Part shown: one piece after another, positions 10,775 to 23,010 of the stretch
Layout of the letters: every line of letters starts with the position of its first letter
How positions within the stretch are numbered: position 1 is the first letter of the stretch
Assembly: GCA_963565915.1 (NCBI GenBank)
Contig: OY751486.1
Coordinates: forward strand, 1,054,001-1,118,000
Direction: 5' to 3'
DNA: 64,000 nt
Source: Entoloma clypeatum
Lineage: Eukaryota; Basidiomycota; Agaricomycetes; Agaricales; Entolomataceae
Made by a program: the position numbers and the translations under genes
Notes under the pieces: model-generated
The model's database searches: none
The model's input: only the letters and a program-made list of their open reading frames with translations
What the model was told of the DNA's origin: nothing

Positions 10775-11341
10775 CTCGGTCTCAAGGACTTCCTAGCTTT
10801 GATCACTGCTCGCTGTGCATTCCGAATGAGGACCGCTGAATGGAGGGAGTTGCGCAGGACAGACAGGCTCCTGATAGGAGTTTTGGGCTGCTGCGGCTGC
10901 CGAGTTGCGGAGAGAGAATTGAGGTTTGGGTGAGTTCAATGTCTTGGAGCAGGCTCTTGAAGCTGTAGTGAGAACGATAAACGCAAAATGAAAGGCCGTA
11001 AAAGAAACAATATACCTTGTCAAGAGGCCGGACTTCGAGCAAACTCTCCAAGACCTGGACGGGCATTTCTATTGCTGCGAGTTCTGCGCCAACACGTCGG
11101 TCCCCCAATGCTAGCGTTCAGGGAACGCGCCGACAGCCGGAGAGGCCGGGCCAAAGCATTGCCAGCGTCCAGGGGACGCGCCCACACCCAAACAGGGCCG
11201 GGCCCAGGTCTTATTAAGGAGGGTACGGGAAGAGCTGCAGGTCGGCAAGGGAGAAACACGCGCAGTATTAGAGAGGGCGGGCTTTCCAAACTTGCCAATC
11301 GCCCGTTGAGACTCTTGCTTGTTCCAGTCAAGTGAGACGGG
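10775..11341. other. No recognised gene
   Basis: Short frames only. There is a loose direct repeat around 11,108-11,215 (a CAGSG...ACGCGCC pattern) without further structure. Confidence 0.3.
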
Positions 11342-11540
11342 TGGCTCCGACATCACTAAAATGTCCTCCGACTCGGCACATGCCGAGATCACCGAAAACC
11401 TTCAGAAATTACTGTATGATTTCGGCCCAAGTCTATCGTGGTACTTTGTCGGAAAATTCTTTGATCAAGTCCGCAAAGTGTATTTTACAACATGTGACGC
11501 AGCGAAATTTCGCTGCGTCACATGATGCGCAACCCTTTTT
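11342..11540 (+). repeat. Dispersed repeat with perfect palindrome, left copy
   Basis: The segment begins with CTCCGACATCACTAAAATG, contains the palindrome CTCGGCACATGCCGAG, and ends in a long perfect palindrome at about 11,491-11,524 centred on GCGAAATTTCGC. A diverged copy in opposite orientation lies at about 56,500-57,040, with the same blocks in the same order. It looks like part of a small DNA transposon or MITE. No transposase is present. Confidence 0.6.
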
Positions 11541-11968
11541 ACTCTGAGCCTCTGGCGTCGAGCCCTCCAATTTCCATAATGGACATCCATGGCGAGGACG
11601 GGGCGAGGATTTTCCAGGTTTTGAACAACTCGCAAAGTAATGGAAAGCACGTCGCGGTCAGCTTTGTACCTACGACAGAGAGCGGACTCCGTTTGCTCCG
11701 TCGGTTTTTATTGGCGATCCTTTTATTCGATTGTTTCACTGGGGTTGCTCTGGCGCCGTCGTCTCCGCGAGGTTCAACTATCGCGAACCAGATTCCCTGG
11801 ACTGGAAGTCGGATACTTGGTGTGTTAGATTTTAGTTATATTTTTGGATCTCGCCCTCGACCACGATTCCCTTGCCATTCCAAAGCAAGGCCATAATGCG
11901 ACCCCACGGTGATTTCAACCGTGGGGTTAGGGGTTAGGTTTCCGGTCCTCAAGTCGAAGTAGCGCTCG
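11541..11968. other. No recognised gene
   Basis: Only short open frames. GGGGTTAGGGGTTAGG at about 11,922-11,938 is telomere-like but too short to interpret. Confidence 0.3.
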
Positions 11969-12487
11969 GTGTTTGTGTTTATAACCCTTTCCAGCGAGCA
12001 CGAAGTCCTGGAATTCAAGTTTGCAATCCCTCGCTCTGCCGATGATCCTGGCAAGCGCTCTGTGGATCGTAGATCTCTCCACGCTGCGCCGGATATGTTT
12101 GGTGGTCAGACGCCGATGCCTAACCCTTCAGAATATTCCTCAACGCCAACTTGGGATCCCACCTCACCCACGCCAGCTTGGAATCCTTCATCATCTACAG
12201 CAGCTTGGAATCCCTCGCCATCCATGCCAGGAGCATCGACACGCTACGCCCATGCAGGACCTCCAGCATGCTTCAACGTTCCATCAGCATTGCATGCCTC
12301 TCCGTCTGGTTTCGACTTATCCTTGTTGAACGCGGTATCGACGGTAAGTTCTATAACTTACTCAATTACTCGGCCATCATTATATCAATCAATATCTAGG
12401 ACTCACGTTTCTTCTTCGCGAGTACATTGGTGGTCTGGCCTGTACTGGTCCTGGCTGCCCCTTCTGTTGTGCCATTCAAGCATGTAA
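11969..12487 (+). pseudogene. Possible SPT5 C-terminal repeat fragment
   Basis: The frame contains tandem TPTWDPTSP, TPAWNPSSS, TAAWNPSPS and a preceding FGGQTPMPNPSEY. This resembles the TPAWNPSSR-type C-terminal repeats of transcription elongation factor Spt5. A GT...AG intron may lie at 12,341-12,400. No NusG-N or KOW domains are visible beside it, so at best it is a tail fragment. It could instead be an unrelated low-complexity protein. Confidence 0.35.
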
Positions 12488-12879
12488 GTCTATCTTCATA
12501 TTACCGAAGCCAAAGCGACGCGACGCACTAACCTTTCTGTACCTCAGGGTCATTTTTCGCAGTCTTCTTTGATGGGACGGTGGTCTCGGGGTAATCCAAG
12601 CCCTGCAGCCGCTTGCTGGGACGAGAGATGCGTGGTTCTGTCACCACTAATGACGAGTCTACCCTGTCGCGTTCACGCCGGGTGTTGGCCATTGGAGCTG
12701 AAGGTTGGGTAGTTGAATTTTTTTTCGACACGTTCGAAAGTTAATGTTTGTTTGTCTGCGAAGTTGGCTTTGTTACTAATATTAGTCTATCCTATTTAGG
12801 CATCTACTGTCTGCTCCCTCATGTAGAAAGAGGGCTATAAATATGTAGAGGAAATAATATATTCTTCATGTTGCTCCGA
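12488..12879. other. No recognised gene
   Basis: Short frames only on both strands. Confidence 0.3.
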
Positions 12880-13025
12880 TCGTGCAAAAGGTTCAGGTTC
12901 TTCCCTGCTGCCGAACCCGAACCTGTAATAAGGTTCGGTTCGGTGAAATGCCCGAACCTGGACCCGAACCTTAGGTCCGGTTCGGGTTCGAACCGGGTTC
13001 GCCAGGTTCTCGAACCTGATCGTGG
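12880..13025. repeat. GGTTCGGG/CCGAACC hairpin-rich repeat
   Basis: About 140 bp built from alternating CCGAACC and GGTTCGG words in both orientations, e.g. AGGTTCGGTTCGG followed by CCCGAACCTGGACCCGAACC. The mixed orientation makes it strongly self-complementary. It looks like a small palindromic repeat or MITE remnant. Confidence 0.7.
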
Positions 13026-14265
13026 CCAGTCTAAAATTTTGGGGAGAAAAGACTACCACTTCAGGACAGGTGCAACAATGAAATGGAATGCTGGGAGAAA
13101 GATAACATTTGGATTCTCATTACAAGATAAACTGAAACTGTTGTCGACCAAACCAAAACATGGACCACTTGTGGCGCGGATCCCGAAGCCTAAGAAAGTG
13201 GTTGAGGAAGATGAAGATGATGAACTCAACGAGATGGCGGTAGTGGTGGGGGTGATAGCTGCATAGGGGTCCTTCTATACTGGGAACTGTCACTGCGATG
13301 TGACTGTCCCATTGGCCAGTTTTTCACTGATAACGAAGTTTCTCACTGATACAAAGATCCCCATCCCTATAGCACATATAATAGCTTGCAAGAGTTAACT
13401 ATTCTATCCTTACAGTTTATGTAGTTGTAGCTATGACCCCCGATTTGGGATATATTCCTCAGTCGTGCATTCTGAGGCGACTTTTCATTTTGTTGTCCCA
13501 TTGAGTGATGAATGACTGTAGTCGAAAACGGGTGTGTATCATCATAGCATCGGGGAAATCGGGTTTGGCCGATGTACGATATAGATGCAATGGTAAGAGT
13601 GTGTGTGTACATGGAGGCAATAATAGGTCCCCCATCGAAACGTTGATACGTCACTGCATGGGGTCAATCTCCTTACGTCTTTCCCCGAGGTGCTGTCTTG
13701 GAGAACACTTCGCCTTCTCGATTGCAGCGAAACCTGTGGGAAATTATAAACAATTATTTCACCGAGTCGATGAAGGTGACATACGAGATCCTTCTTGTAT
13801 TTCCTCCTTCGTCAAGTTCTTGTTGGTCTTGTCGACGACTTCCCAGACTCCTTCGGCAACTTGTGATACGAGCCCTTTATGGGGTTGAGATGGACAGAAA
13901 CTATATTCGTCGTTAATGAAGCACTTACGGAAGTCGTTAGAGTTAGAGACGATAATGACCACCCTCGACGTTTAATACTTACGCCCAAAATGCTAGATGT
14001 AAATATTCCCCACTATCAAATCCAATCGTCTGCAAAAGCCTCCTTACTTCACGCAGCCCCCATCCGTGTCGCTAGAACCAAGACGTCGGTCGACGGAAAA
14101 TGTGAAGGGTTTTGTGGCTGTGCATAGAAGTGGAACGAAAACGAGAACGGGAACGTGCAAGCAAGCGCTCATGCCTGAACGACGGGCGGTAAAGAACCTT
14201 CAACAGTATTGGCTGGTTTTTCTAGCATCCGGACGCTGCTAGAGCGTGTCGTGATTTTGTAGATG
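13026..14265. other. No recognised gene
   Basis: Short frames only. The minus-strand piece around 13,770-13,900 (VAEGVWEVVDKTNKNLTKEE) looks coding-like but I cannot assign it. Confidence 0.3.
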
Positions 14266-15160
14266 TTAAAAAGTAAATCGGCCGGTGGCTGTGCACTCCG
14301 GAAAGCGGAACGGAAACAGAAGAGACTCTGCGCTCTGGGCTGCGTGAATCGACGCGGTGCTGCCAGCAGCAGGGCGAGAATGGACGCCCGTGTCGCCCGC
14401 AGTTGATGCTGAGTGGTTGTGCCGTCCAGTAATATCGTCCTGTATACTGAGGCGACGCGACAAGGATTCAGTGCTACGAACTCGGAGAGAAATCAATCTC
14501 ACCTTGTGCTCGCCGAGTTTGAGGGTAAGATAGAGTCTCCCGAGAGAAAGGAATGTGCAGAGAGAGAATGGGAGAAGAGTTAGCAATATCACGATGAGGG
14601 GCTTACTAATGCACCCGCAGCAGCCACCCGATTGTGATTTGTGAAGCGTTCAGTTGCGTGTGCTTCAGAACGTCAATATTGGGGGAATAACGTTTGAGGT
14701 AGCAGGCCGGGTAGAGATTGTCGTTGCGGAGGAGGGGCGCGAGAGCGTGAAGTTTGGAGAGGACGCCTCCTGAAGGACGTTGTTCGGGAGCGGCTTCTGG
14801 CTGTTTGTGTGGGTCAGATTCTTTTGATAAAAGTGTTAGTTCATTGAGTTATGTCGCAAGAATGGGCAAAACTTACAGACGGCACATCGAGAGGCGAGCT
14901 TTGAGGGGTAGGTAGGGGTAGTAATTGGTCGAGAAAATGTTGATTTTTCAAAGTAAGGGCTGCGACGTCTTGACCGAGTGCTTTGTGGTGGGACAGGACG
15001 GGAAATACTACAGGGACAAATATATGAGTATTTTTTCGTGAAAAGAACGGGAAGTACTCACAAATTGCGAGTTTCGAGTAGAGGTTCCATTGGCGAAACC
15101 CAGACGGAAGAGATCAGAGGGCAGATGAGCAAGAGAAAGAGTAGAGGGCTCTGCAAACGA
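14266..15160 (-). pseudogene. Possible remnant of an unrecognised multi-exon gene
   Basis: On the minus strand, coding-like pieces can be linked by plausible short introns: LSHHKALGQDVAALTLKNQH, a PTPQSSPLDVPS linker, SKLHALAPLLRNDNLYPACY, TQLNASQITIGWLL and RLYLTLKLGEHK. The joins use GT...AG sites near 14,878, 14,822, 14,605 and 14,505. I do not recognise the family, and cannot say whether a start codon and terminal exon survive. It may be a real gene, or another exon scrap like its neighbours. Confidence 0.35.
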
Positions 15161-17157
15161 GACTCAAGGAGAAGGCTTGGGACTTCCTAGAAACGGAAGA
15201 TCTTGAGCGGTACTGCAGCGAAGAGACGAGATTAGGAGCACAGCTCCCAATTATTCGTGACCAAGGATGGTATTAAGGAAGCTAAGGAGAAGAGCTCCCA
15301 GTGCTAGCGGATTGCTGATGTCTTGGGGGAGGCGGCGGCGACGGCAAGGCGCGAGCACTGGCGAACTCTGGAGATTGTTGTTGCTCGCGGTTTGGCACCT
15401 CACGTGTTCATCAAGATGGACAGTATAGGGTTAGGGTTACATTTCGACCTCGCCCTCTCTGCTTGTGTTCATCAAGACCTGTAGCGCCGTTATCCGCCGT
15501 TCAATGCGGGGAGTTGTACTCTCCGCCCTACGGCTCGCAGGGAGTTGTACTCCCTGCTTAGACGTTTCTATGCTTCTGGCTACCGCGTTACCCGCCTGCG
15601 AACATCAGGTGTCGTATCCATTTTTTAAATTCCTTTGTGCTGAAATTTTGCGTCTATGAGGTTCCTAGATTAGTCTAATCAAATTGTCGCAGAAGAAAAT
15701 TTCCCTACTCGCGATGGTGAGTGTTTGTCTTTACCCAATTTCTCCTCATCCCTGATGCCTGTTTAATCGACAAGAATCCCCAAGGAGCACATTTGCCACC
15801 GTAATCAGCCAAGAGCGTCTCCTGGATTAACCGCCACGCGTGCCATATCGGTGTGCCAGGCCTGCCAGTTCTTGAAGCTGTACCATTTGCGCAAGGCCTC
15901 GTTTGGATTTAGCCACTACGTAGCAGCCGTCGCTCCCACTAGAACTCGGCCTTGAAGCTCGAACGGTCAGACAAAGATGAGGCGTCCTCAGAAAAAAGTC
16001 CACTCCATCGTGTGTCTCGAATGGAGGGACGAACCGCTAGCGGAGTCGCAGGGGCCTGAGCAGTGCCATCAGGAATTATATGGGGGAGATGGCTTCTGTT
16101 GGATAGCTGCAAGAAGAGAAGCAAATTGGACGAGGGTGTTTGGTGTATCCGTGCGGATCAGCGGGCAGGCTTAACGGGGACGCGATCCGGACGAGGAGGA
16201 GAGACCGGGGCGGAAGCATCCCAAACAGAAACGGGGACGGGGAGAACTCTGGATGGGGCCAGAGATCTTGAGGAACATTTCCTCGGACGGAAGCAACGCT
16301 CTAGGCGTGCAGTAACATTCACCTACATCGAATCATCGACCGCAGATTCTTTCTTCGCGTCTGTTTCTCCCTCACCGACGATGCTCCCTTCCACAAATCA
16401 CCCTTGCCTTTCTTTCTTGTTCCGCTACCCCTTAGTCTGCATTCCGACTGCATTATCCATTTGGCCACCTTCGCTACCTCTTTAATACACAACTACCTAC
16501 TCATACATTCTCCGCACGTGACCACCCACGGCGACCCTCATAATGAGCATCACCAACAACCTCTGTGATATACCTTGAAAGCTTACTATCCGTCGCATAT
16601 TTCCCCGCTGTGCCACTCCACACATGCCTACGTACATATTTTAGCTCGGATAAACGGTTGTCCCATGGCAGTGGTGCATTGCTGCATTATTCAATCACTG
16701 GTTCCTTCGGCCACCCATCCCTTCCTGCCATTGTAACCCGCCCCTTGATGGCACCTTGTACGGCATCCTCGTCGTCTGCACCCCTGCCCAATCTGACGGC
16801 GCGTCTTCATGTGTAGCAGCTCAGTATGCTCTCTGGGATGACAAGTCCTGTGCGTGTGCATCCGCATGCACAACGGCGGTGCAACCACCGTGGAAGCTCT
16901 GCTATCCTGAGCCTTGGGCCTCACGCCTCGGCCTTGGTGGCTCCGCTCACCATAGTAAACAGTCGGGGCCTCCGATTCTGTGCATACCCACGTGTTCCCT
17001 CCTATGTCTGCATTTGGCCAGGCGCCTGTCAGCATTTTCATCGAGGTCCAGACGGGCCCCCACTCATTCGTCTTTTGCTCGCTTGCGTCGTGGCTGCCAG
17101 TAACGCTCCAGAGACCCCATCCCGCGTTTTTTTTAGAGTCCACCTTCTTGCTTCTCA
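15161..17157. other. Two kilobases without a recognised gene
   Basis: Contains TAGGGTTAGGGTTA at 15,424-15,437 (just over two telomere-type repeats), a GC-rich GGAGTTGTACTC repeat pair near 15,510-15,560, and C-rich sequence upstream of 17,158. The latter probably includes the promoter of the zinc-finger gene. Long open frames here are shadows with biased composition. Confidence 0.35.
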
Positions 17158-20100
17158 ATGCATTTGCGGAACAGACAGGTCCCCGACTCGCACCCCGAAA
17201 TCCCTGGGAGTGAAGACGACGCGCCGTCGGAGCAAGCGTACTCCCGGTCCAGCACCCCGGACAGTGAGGACAGTTACAGTGACCCAGATCCCCATGACCA
17301 CTACCATTCCATCGTTCTGCGCAACAGGAAAGGGAAGTGGTCCTGTCCACCCCCCAAGAAAACCGCAACTAGGAATCCTCCAGGTAAGCGGGGTCCTCAA
17401 TCAGTCATAGTAACTCTCCATTCTGATATCTTTCTTCCCCCTCCAGTTCGTGTGTCTGCCTCTCATAAGCGCCGACTTTCCTCCGGGACTTCGGACGGCC
17501 CGTCGACCAGCGGTTTGACTACAAAACGCCAGAAGGTCAACCAATTGATGCCACCGTTATCCTCCGACGATGTTGATGAAGATTTCCCGCCTGCATCTTC
17601 CCCACCCCAGCCCGCTAAGAATCCTGGACTTGCCAAGTATTCCAACAGTGGCCGTAAACTCAAACAGTTCTCCTGGGCAACGGTCCTCGCCGAAGATTTC
17701 GCAACCCATCCAAACCTCCCTCAAGACCTTGAGGACATACTCAGCGACTGTCAACGCCAGACGGAAAACGGAGTTTCACGGTGTCGCGCTCTCGATCATT
17801 TACACTTGACTTGGTTGGAGTCTCTGCAAGTCCTCGTTTGCAAGACACACTGCCGCCTGCTCCCAGGAGATTGCGTTTGGGCCCATATCACATCCAGGAC
17901 TCACCCGGGTGCCTATAAGGGTGTTACCAGAAATGACGCTTATTGTGCTATCATGCATCACGTAGCTCAATGCTACCCACAAGTTCCCATTCAAACCTTG
18001 TCCAACGTCCAGAGCACCCTTCCCCCGACCCTTCCGACGCCGTTGTTCTTTCCGGAAACTGAACCTGTGGCCGCGGAGGAAGCAAGAGTGGCGCTGCGGT
18101 ACAAGTGTCCAGTTCCTGATTGTAAATCCTGGTCTGCTGCAAACGGAGGCCACGGAGCAGCACTTGCCGAACACAAGAAACACCTCAGAGAGAGGCACTC
18201 GAAGGGAGTCAAGAGTTACGAGTCTGACCCCGTCTCAGCCCAGTCCACACAAGGTGTCGGCATCGGGGGGGGGAAGGCGGGACAGAAAAACATGACAGGG
18301 TCGCGCCATGTCTTTATCATTCTTCCTGTCGACCAGCCACCATCCGTCGCCGCTACACCCAGTTCCACCTCCAAGCATTTAGAAGCAACAGCAAACCAGA
18401 CCTGGTCCACAGAATTTGGTTGGGACCAATACCTCATGCGGCTTGCCAAGTCCGTTGAAGCCCGCCCGAAACTATTGGCAAAGCATCGAGATCTCGTCGC
18501 ATTACCAAGCAGGAAAAGGGTGCGCTTGAGCAATGGTCGTTCGAGAAGGGCGCTTGAGCAAGGTCTCTTGCTATCTAATTACCTGAATCTCACTTATTTG
18601 GATGAGGCAATCAAGTGGGTTGCCAGCCAGACGTCATCAGTGCGAGCAAAGTTTCGCCAGGGAAAGTAAGTCAGGAAAACGTTTACTATCCAACATTCCA
18701 TCTCATATACTTCCAGAACACGACCCTTTCATCCCTTCGAAGATGAAAAACAAGTATACAAGTATCGTAAAACGCTGATTGCAGCCGAATGTTTCACTTT
18801 GCGCTCGATCATGGAAGGCTTGGAGATAAGGAAGGAACACTATGGCGATCTTATATTACGCGAAGATGTGATCGATGCCGGTAAAGCCCTGCTCCAGGTG
18901 ATATTGCGGGCGAATGGCGATCCTAAGCCCCAGGACTTACTTGTGGCGAAACATTGCTTGTTCCAGGTGTTCCTCAGTGCTGGGAAGGATTCCAGCGAGA
19001 AAGTAGCGTCACCACTCGATCAAGCACTCATTGCGCGCTCCCTCGCCGAGTCTGGGAAGTGGCGGAAGGCATCGTTGGTGCGCAGTGAACTTTCCTATGA
19101 TATATGGTGTCTACGCGCCATCGCCGCCCACTGCATCCGCCTTCTTGACACCGGGAGTGATGTGTACATCTCTTTAGCTGGTCAGCAACCCTGTCAAATG
19201 CCAGCAGTTTGCGAGGATATTCAAATGGGTGTCGAGGACAAGGGCGGGGAAGAAAATGATGGGGAGGGTGATGATCAAGACGGTGGGGCCAAACGCGATG
19301 ACGAACACGACGATGAAGAAGAAGAAGAAGAAGAAGAAGAAGAAGAAGAAGAAGAAGACTATCCATTCGTGGAGCCCTTTGACCCTCTTGATACAGACGA
19401 CTGGTCTATTGACTCGGCTCTCGCCAGCCTTGGCGACGCGGTCGACCGCTCTCAATATCCACGTGTCGTCGGGACGAAAGAGTGAGACCAGTTGCATTTT
19501 CTATTGAGTCCTAAGCATTCAACATTATTTTAGATCTGACGACATTTACAAACTCATCTCGATATTAGAGAAACCTGAATGCATTTCCCCCTTCGAGCGA
19601 GCCGTAAACGCTTCAACCAATTCACTCCTCTACAAGGATGCCTTTCATACCCCCGCGCTTAATGCCTCCGTTTCCGACGAAAACATAATGCTCGCGGGAA
19701 TCTACCAACCCCCAGTCCCAATTTCGGTGGCCGATTTATGCGCGGCAGTACACCAGTCCATCATGAACTTCAAATCGGCTGTCCAAGTTGCTCTTCCTCC
19801 AGGGTTCGATATTGCGCGCCTCTCCCCACATCAGCTAGCGGACGACTTTTCTGATGTTCCGCTTCACCAGCAGAGCAGCAACATCGAGCTCGTCGCATCA
19901 CTTGTAGAAGATGGTTGGCAGCGCCTTGACGTGTTCGATGGAACCCTCCTTGTGCGCGGCAAGGTGGATTCTTGGATAAGAAAGTACAATTTGTGCTATC
20001 CACTACTTGCGGCAGTCATCATGTTGACGAGCGGTGGTATCATTGACACCGCTTTCCAGCATCAACAATTCTCCGGGACTTCGCGCACGGTCTTCCTATT

Positions 20101-21262
20101 ACGGAACGGCACCCCGGTTTTTATAAACCCACTTGCGTCACGTCGACAGTCAAGTTCTCACCTTGATTTGGCCTCATTGCCAGCGGACGTTTCCCGGCAT
20201 TTCTTGGTTCTTATCGTCGTCCTGCTCCCACTCGCCAACAAGTTAAGAAGGAGGAGAGGACAGTCAAACCCCCTCCACGAGACTCACTTGTGGGTTGAAC
20301 CCCGCCAAATATTCCGAGGTACTCGACGGGCGCTTTATAATGCCGAGAGTGCCAATGCTACCCTGGGACCCCTTCTGGAGCGCGTACTTGGGTTTTCTCT
20401 CCCTGGCAATACCATCTGCCAAATGATAGGCCAAATTCTCTCCACAACATACCCACTCTTGTGGAAAAACACAATGCAGCTGCCCAGCGCAGTTGATGAT
20501 CTCGCGCAGCATCGCCTTGAGACTGGTACAAGGGCTTATGGACGACTGGTTCATTTCCCGGAGAGCGCCAACCTCACGGGCGACAAGCCAGCACGCCAGC
20601 TCACGCTCTGCGAAATTTGGCAAGCGTTCGTCAAGTGCGGCCCAGTCAATGCGATTTGGAAAGATCTTGTTTTGGGCTCAGCACTCTTTCCTTGTCCCCA
20701 AAACACCTCTGCGGCATTCAACTGCGCCCGCTTGCTAGTGGTCAGCCACTATAAAATCGGAGACGCACAGACAAAGGAAGAGAGGGAAAAGCTTTCCGGA
20801 AATATTTCATTGGAGCGCCCATTCCTATCAGGATTGAATGTAAGTCAAAATTCCAAACTGCACTTTTTTCTTCCGAGTCTAAACGTCAACAATAGAGTGC
20901 GAAATCAATCTTTGGCGATATGGTTCTGCATTCCGTGCTGCGAAGCCTTGTTATGCCATGCTCCAGTAGTGCGAATCCAGCTGGCATCTCCGAGGGGGAC
21001 ATCGCCCTGTCTGTCGCCCTGGTGAGTTCAAACCTACTCATGTATGTGGCAACCCTATTCACCAAGCGGCATGTTATAGATTTTTTGGGCGCTGTATGAG
21101 TGGATGACTGGCAATTTTGTCGACCTCTCCCAACCAAGTTCTGAATTAATATGCCACCTTCAACAGATCGAGGAGAAACTTCGCATCAAGTTGAAGGATA
21201 TGGGTTTTGATTCGCGAGCATTGGAAGACTGGAAGTCGGTTTTGCACCCTGAGGGTATATGA
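17158..21262 (+). CDS. Large C2H2 zinc-finger protein of unknown function, intact
   Basis: Five exons join in phase: 17158-18665, 18717-19481, 19534-20839, 20896-21021, 21080-21262, giving about 1,295 aa (1,274 if 17384-17446 is also spliced). Seen features, in order: a Ser/Pro-rich basic N-terminus; SWATVLAEDFATHPNLPQDL; a C2H2-like finger (CPVPDC ... HKKHLRERH) at about 18,105-18,200; a helical region; a poly-Glu run at 19,316-19,356; and a C-terminal domain with TVFLLRNGTPVFINP, HETHLWV and AQHRLETGTRAYGR. The last pattern recalls the arms flanking the helicase in agaricomycete telomere-linked RecQ-like proteins, and a degenerate tyrosine-recombinase end (His...Tyr). Both are inference from memory. 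No helicase motifs are present. The lack of stops across 4 kb and five introns argues it is a live gene. Confidence 0.75.
17384..17446 (+). other. 63-nt in-phase intron that may be retained
   Basis: It has a canonical GTAAGC donor and a pyrimidine-rich CCCCCTCCAG acceptor. Length is a multiple of three with no stop, so both spliced and retained forms keep the reading frame. Confidence 0.6.
19313..19357 (+). repeat. GAA microsatellite encoding poly-Glu
   Basis: About 14 uninterrupted GAA units inside the zinc-finger gene encode an acidic Glu tract. It should be length-variable between strains. Confidence 0.9.
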
Positions 21263-22837
21263 AGGTCTCATACATTGACTTTTGACTTTACATAGATCAT
21301 ACATAGATTGTGAATAGAAGTGGAGGGTATAGCACTCCACGGCCCCTTTTTTTGTCGCGCACCTTGTCTTGAGCTGCTTGATCTGTGAAATGACGTTACT
21401 CAGACACTTCGTGACGAGAGAATGTTCACTTACTGTTGCCATGGAGTGGAGGTATGAGCTCGCATTGTTGATGTGAATGTTCTTCTGGTCGGTACGGAAG
21501 AGCGAAAGAGTCACGATCGATGCACAAGTCGAGCTCAAACCCAATTTCCCACATAAGTAGTTTTGGATCTACACAGCATATCACAAAAAAATGATTCGGC
21601 AACGAACTACTTACTCCTTTCCTTTTCAAAACGGCATCAATAACAGTTGCAGACAGGGGCGACTGAGTTACGGTACTGGTTGGTCGTGATCATAGGCGGC
21701 TGCTGACGAGAGATCCTGTGGCGTGGCGGGCCCTGGACCATAGATTTGCGGTCCAGGTTCTGTGAAGACCGACGCTTGACACGTATCGAGATGTTCCTCG
21801 CCAAAACCTTCTCCGTCGTCGACTCAAGTACTTGGATGGGATGGAGTAGTGGCATGAGTGCCGCTTGGACTCGTGGAGCTTGAGAGGCACGCAAAATCGC
21901 CCCAGTATGTCGGAAGACTTGAGTTGTATGTGATGTTTGAGCGCATGGTTCAAGGCACAAGAGCGACATGGTAGAGTTCGTTGTAGGACGGAGGGGTGAG
22001 AAGGAAGATGAGTACTCCATGACGGAGCGAGTGAGGAAGATTGAGGAGGATGGTGGTGGAAGAGGGTGACGTTGGGTGTATTTGTGCGTTATGATGTGTG
22101 CTGGCAACTCATCCGACAACAACCGGATACGTCCCATCCTCCGAAAACGATCTTCATCCTGTGGCTGGTAGGAGGTAAACCGATGAGGATGACGACATAG
22201 CTCGGCGGCTAGCGGAACGTGGTCGGCAAATCCCTCCCCTCGGGGGGCTAGCGGCTACCCAGACTTCGTCACTGAGCATAGAAAAGTGTTGCGCGGGAAT
22301 CGAGCTCAGGCAGTTGTCGGTCGAGGAATTCCTGGTGTGGACGAAGGGTTTATCATAGAAGGGAGGTGGCGAGTAATGGTATGATAATTTGGATGGACAT
22401 CAGGTGGCGAAGTCGAATGATTTGGCGCCGGAGGAGCTCGGGACAGCCAGGGTAGGTTGACGATGGATTGTTGCCGTGAGGCAGCAATGGCTCGTAGAGA
22501 AGAGATTGGAGGCCGTGCTTGAGAGGTGTGAGGACAGTTGTGGGAGGCGATTGGCTTGGGCGTAGTGGACCACGACCCCGACCCTGTTCACCTGTTGGGC
22601 TAATGGTGAAGGTGTGGCTGCTTGTATCCTGTTGTATGCAGGTTAATCTTGACACCCTGAACAACCTGAACGAAAAATGTACCGCCATCTATCCCATCGC
22701 CAGCGTGATGTTATGTCCAACATTCTGGGCGGCAAGTTGACGAGTTTTTGTCGACCCGAAATTGGTCAATAAAGGACTGGTAACCGATGGCGACGGACAT
22801 CCTCGTCAACGTAGAAGTAGCACATGTCCTGCCTTCC
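21263..22837. other. No recognised gene
   Basis: The minus-strand frame 22,137-21,637 (166 aa) and the piece at 21,544-21,450 (SIVTLSLFRTDQKNIHIN) are the best coding candidates. They show no motif I know and no convincing joint gene model. They may be remnants of a decayed gene. Confidence 0.3.
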
Positions 22838-23010
22838 CTCGGACTCATTTTCTTCTTCGAAATCTTTTCTGCCATCGCCCGTGGAGCCCCGCAGCATCGT
22901 CGACAACAAAATTATCTTGTGGTAAGCTCCCGTTGACGATTGTCTTGTATTGATGTTTGGTAACTTCATCGTATATTTCCACGGCCGATGTCTATTGCGT
23001 CTTGGAGGAC
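22838..23010 (-). pseudogene. POL1 N-terminal exon remnant, copy B
   Basis: The minus strand encodes the extreme N-terminal region of DNA polymerase alpha: a YDEVTKHQYKTIV-like segment and an NFVVDD-like motif, shortened by the left boundary of the duplication. The same exon is longer in copy C, where POL1 continues to 51.6 kb. Confidence 0.55.

Noticed and set aside
15424..15437. Telomere repeat (TTAGGG type)
   Set aside because: Only about two units, and a similar scrap at 11.93 kb. Too short to be an interstitial telomere.
16691..17368. 225-codon minus-strand open frame
   Set aside because: Biased composition, no motifs; it overlaps the start of the zinc-finger gene on the other strand.
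19028..19497. Poly-Leu/poly-Phe minus-strand frames
   Set aside because: Antisense of the GAA/poly-Glu tract in the zinc-finger gene.
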